From Flavobacteriaceae bacterium (GTDB lineage: Bacteria > Bacteroidota > Bacteroidia > Flavobacteriales > Flavobacteriaceae): a stretch of 64,000 bases of DNA. The stretch covers positions 62,001 to 126,000 of the forward strand of contig JAPOSZ010000030.1 of the NCBI GenBank assembly GCA_026709415.1, given 5' to 3'. The position numbers and the translations under genes were made by a program. Each line of letters begins with the position of its first letter. The first letter of the stretch is position 1. The notes below the pieces were generated by a model that was given only the letters and a program-made list of their open reading frames with translations, was not told the DNA's origin and did not search any database. Positions 63,212 through 64,000 of this stretch are shown one piece after another.

Positions 63212-63387
63212 ATGGTATCAGTTGTGATTAGTGATAAAAAACTTGTTTACATTGTTCCTATTGATGATTGGAAGAATGCACTAATGATGAACAAAAGTGC
63301 AATTTGAGTCATCGAAAAAAACTTTTCGAGCAGATAAAAGAGAATAAAATGATACTCGATACTTATTCAAAAAAAATCAAAAAATGA
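63212..63387 (+). pseudogene. Frameshifted small gene relic with strong Shine-Dalgarno-like sequence
   Basis: ATG 63212 follows GGAGGAGTAAGG, an unusually good Shine-Dalgarno-like sequence for a Bacteroidota. The frame reads MVSVVISDKKLVYIVPIDDW and stops after 31 codons. Directly afterwards another frame continues SHRKKLFEQIKENKMILDTY to a stop at 63385-63387. A one- or two-base indel near 63302 would join them into a protein of about 58 residues. The family is not recognised; the location beside a toxin-antitoxin pair and valS suggests accessory DNA. The rest of the 512-base spacer (63018-63529) holds nothing I can support. Confidence 0.35.
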
Positions 63388-63529
63388 AATGACCTAAAAG
63401 CTCAAACATAATAACATATGCTATCTTCAAACTACTAACGCGCAACAAAAGTCAGTTTATAATTCAATGTTTATTAGGATATGGTTGAGTTATATCTACA
63501 CTTTTGGAATAGTGTGGGTGGTCTGATAT

Positions 63530-64000
63530 TTAAAAATTTCTAATGTCTAGAATAAGTTGTTGAATTTTAACCTTGGTATCAGCCACTTTGTTTTTTTCTT
63601 TCTGAATGATTTGACTGGGAGCTTTATTGATGAAATTTGGATTATTCAATTTTTTATTGATCGACTCTAAAAAATGGTTCAATCGTAAAAATTCATTGTT
63701 CATTTTTTCAAGTTGGGTTTTATCTTTTTCTGAAGAAACTTGGGTTTTCAAATCGGATAGATACTGACAGACTTCGTCAATCGAATCTCCAATCAATCTC
63801 TTTTTTGTGATTTTCTTTTTTGATTCAATGGGAATAAAAAATCGGTGAGTTTCAATACTCATTGTTTTTCCTTGGTTCGTTGGAGGTTCGCCAACAATCA
63901 TTTTTAAATGTTCAATCTTTTCAATACAGGCACTAAAAAAAGTGAGATAATCAAAAGGTTCCTTTTCATTGAAAGAAGGTTGGATTTGATAAACTTTTAA
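63530..64000 (-). CDS. valS: Valyl-tRNA synthetase, C-terminal part, cut by window edge
   Basis: The frame is open from base 64000 to the stop at 63530, 156 codons, so the visible protein begins upstream of the first ATG in view. The C-terminal end carries the ValS coiled-coil tRNA-binding arm: EFLRLNHFLESINKKLNNPNFINKAPSQIIQKEKNKVADTKVKIQQL. The K-L-x-N-x-x-F-x-x-K-A-P pattern is diagnostic of ValS. Upstream residues (QPSFNEKEPFDYLTFFSACIEKI, then VGEPP) fit the anticodon-binding to tail region. The catalytic domain lies outside the window. Confidence 0.9.
   Translation of the reverse strand, partial: LKVYQIQPSFNEKEPFDYLTFFSACIEKIEHLKMIVGEPPTNQGKTMSIETHRFFIPIESKKKITKKRLIGDSIDEVCQYLSDLKTQVSSEKDKTQLEKMNNEFLRLNHFLESINKKLNNPNFINKAPSQIIQKEKNKVADTKVKIQQLILDIRNF

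Noticed and set aside
1..64000. tRNA, rRNA, CRISPR array, prophage or replication origin
   Set aside because: No cloverleaf-like sequence, repeat-spacer array, phage structural gene or DnaA-box cluster was found by eye.

Overview
The window looks like a chromosomal segment of an AT-rich Bacteroidota, most likely a marine-type Flavobacteriia. Supporting signs are a SusC/SusD pair, several carboxypeptidase-D-like surface proteins, a bTHX ribosomal protein, -7 promoter boxes of the TAnnTTTG type, and gene orders I know from flavobacteria (yceD-rpmF-fabH-accB-accC; DUF3108-M23-pgi; rluD-PASTA / ddl-coaD; NUDIX / pyrE / birA / rsfS-ftsH / cdsA-psd). No rRNA, tRNA, CRISPR array or intact insertion sequence was seen. 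Both edges cut genes: trhO at the left and valS at the right.

Layout. 1-5 kb: edge of trhO, then a susC-susD nutrient uptake pair with a 9-G tract inside the susC signal peptide. 5-8.7 kb: fatty acid initiation genes accC, accB, fabH with rpmF and yceD. 8.8-14 kb: an accessory block (catalase, ankyrin protein, orphan AbiEi-like antitoxin beside an IS3-type remnant, sulfatase) that appears to separate yceD from pdxA. 14-20.7 kb: pdxA and ribE divergent, a GH109 / GHMP kinase / nucleotidyltransferase operon, recA. 20.7-31.3 kb: prolyl oligopeptidase, asd, alr, a Fic protein with a doubled palindromic operator, and a single-chain type ISP/IIG restriction-modification enzyme. 31.8-38 kb: recJ with an unusual internal insertion, pgi, M23 peptidase, DUF3108. 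38-44 kb: a sodium symporter and two GH16 beta-glucanases in one operon. 44-50 kb: O-methyltransferase, tatA, M1 peptidase, DUF6702, secreted nuclease and surface proteins. 50.4-51.9 kb: osmC behind a Met/Cys-rich leader peptide and terminator, and a 32-codon bTHX gene. 52-62 kb: yaaA, rluD, PASTA protein, ddl, coaD, NUDIX, pyrE, birA, rsfS, ftsH, cdsA, psd. 62-64 kb: a VapBC-type pair and the valS C-terminus.

How they work together. Housekeeping modules cover fatty acid and phospholipid synthesis (acc, fabH, cdsA, psd), cell wall precursors (alr, ddl, asd), cofactors (pdxA, ribE, coaD, birA) and ribosome function (rpmF, bTHX, rluD, rsfS). Accessory modules point to polysaccharide use (SusCD, GH16 pair with symporter, GH109, sulfatase), oxidative stress defence (catalase-ankyrin, YaaA, OsmC) and DNA or toxin-type defence (RM, Fic, AbiEi, VapBC).

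Intergenic DNA is unusually rich in decayed short reading frames, dispersed repeats, hairpins and G/C homopolymers. The most interesting non-coding signal is the putative attenuator upstream of osmC. About a fifth of the genes appear to start with GTG or TTG.
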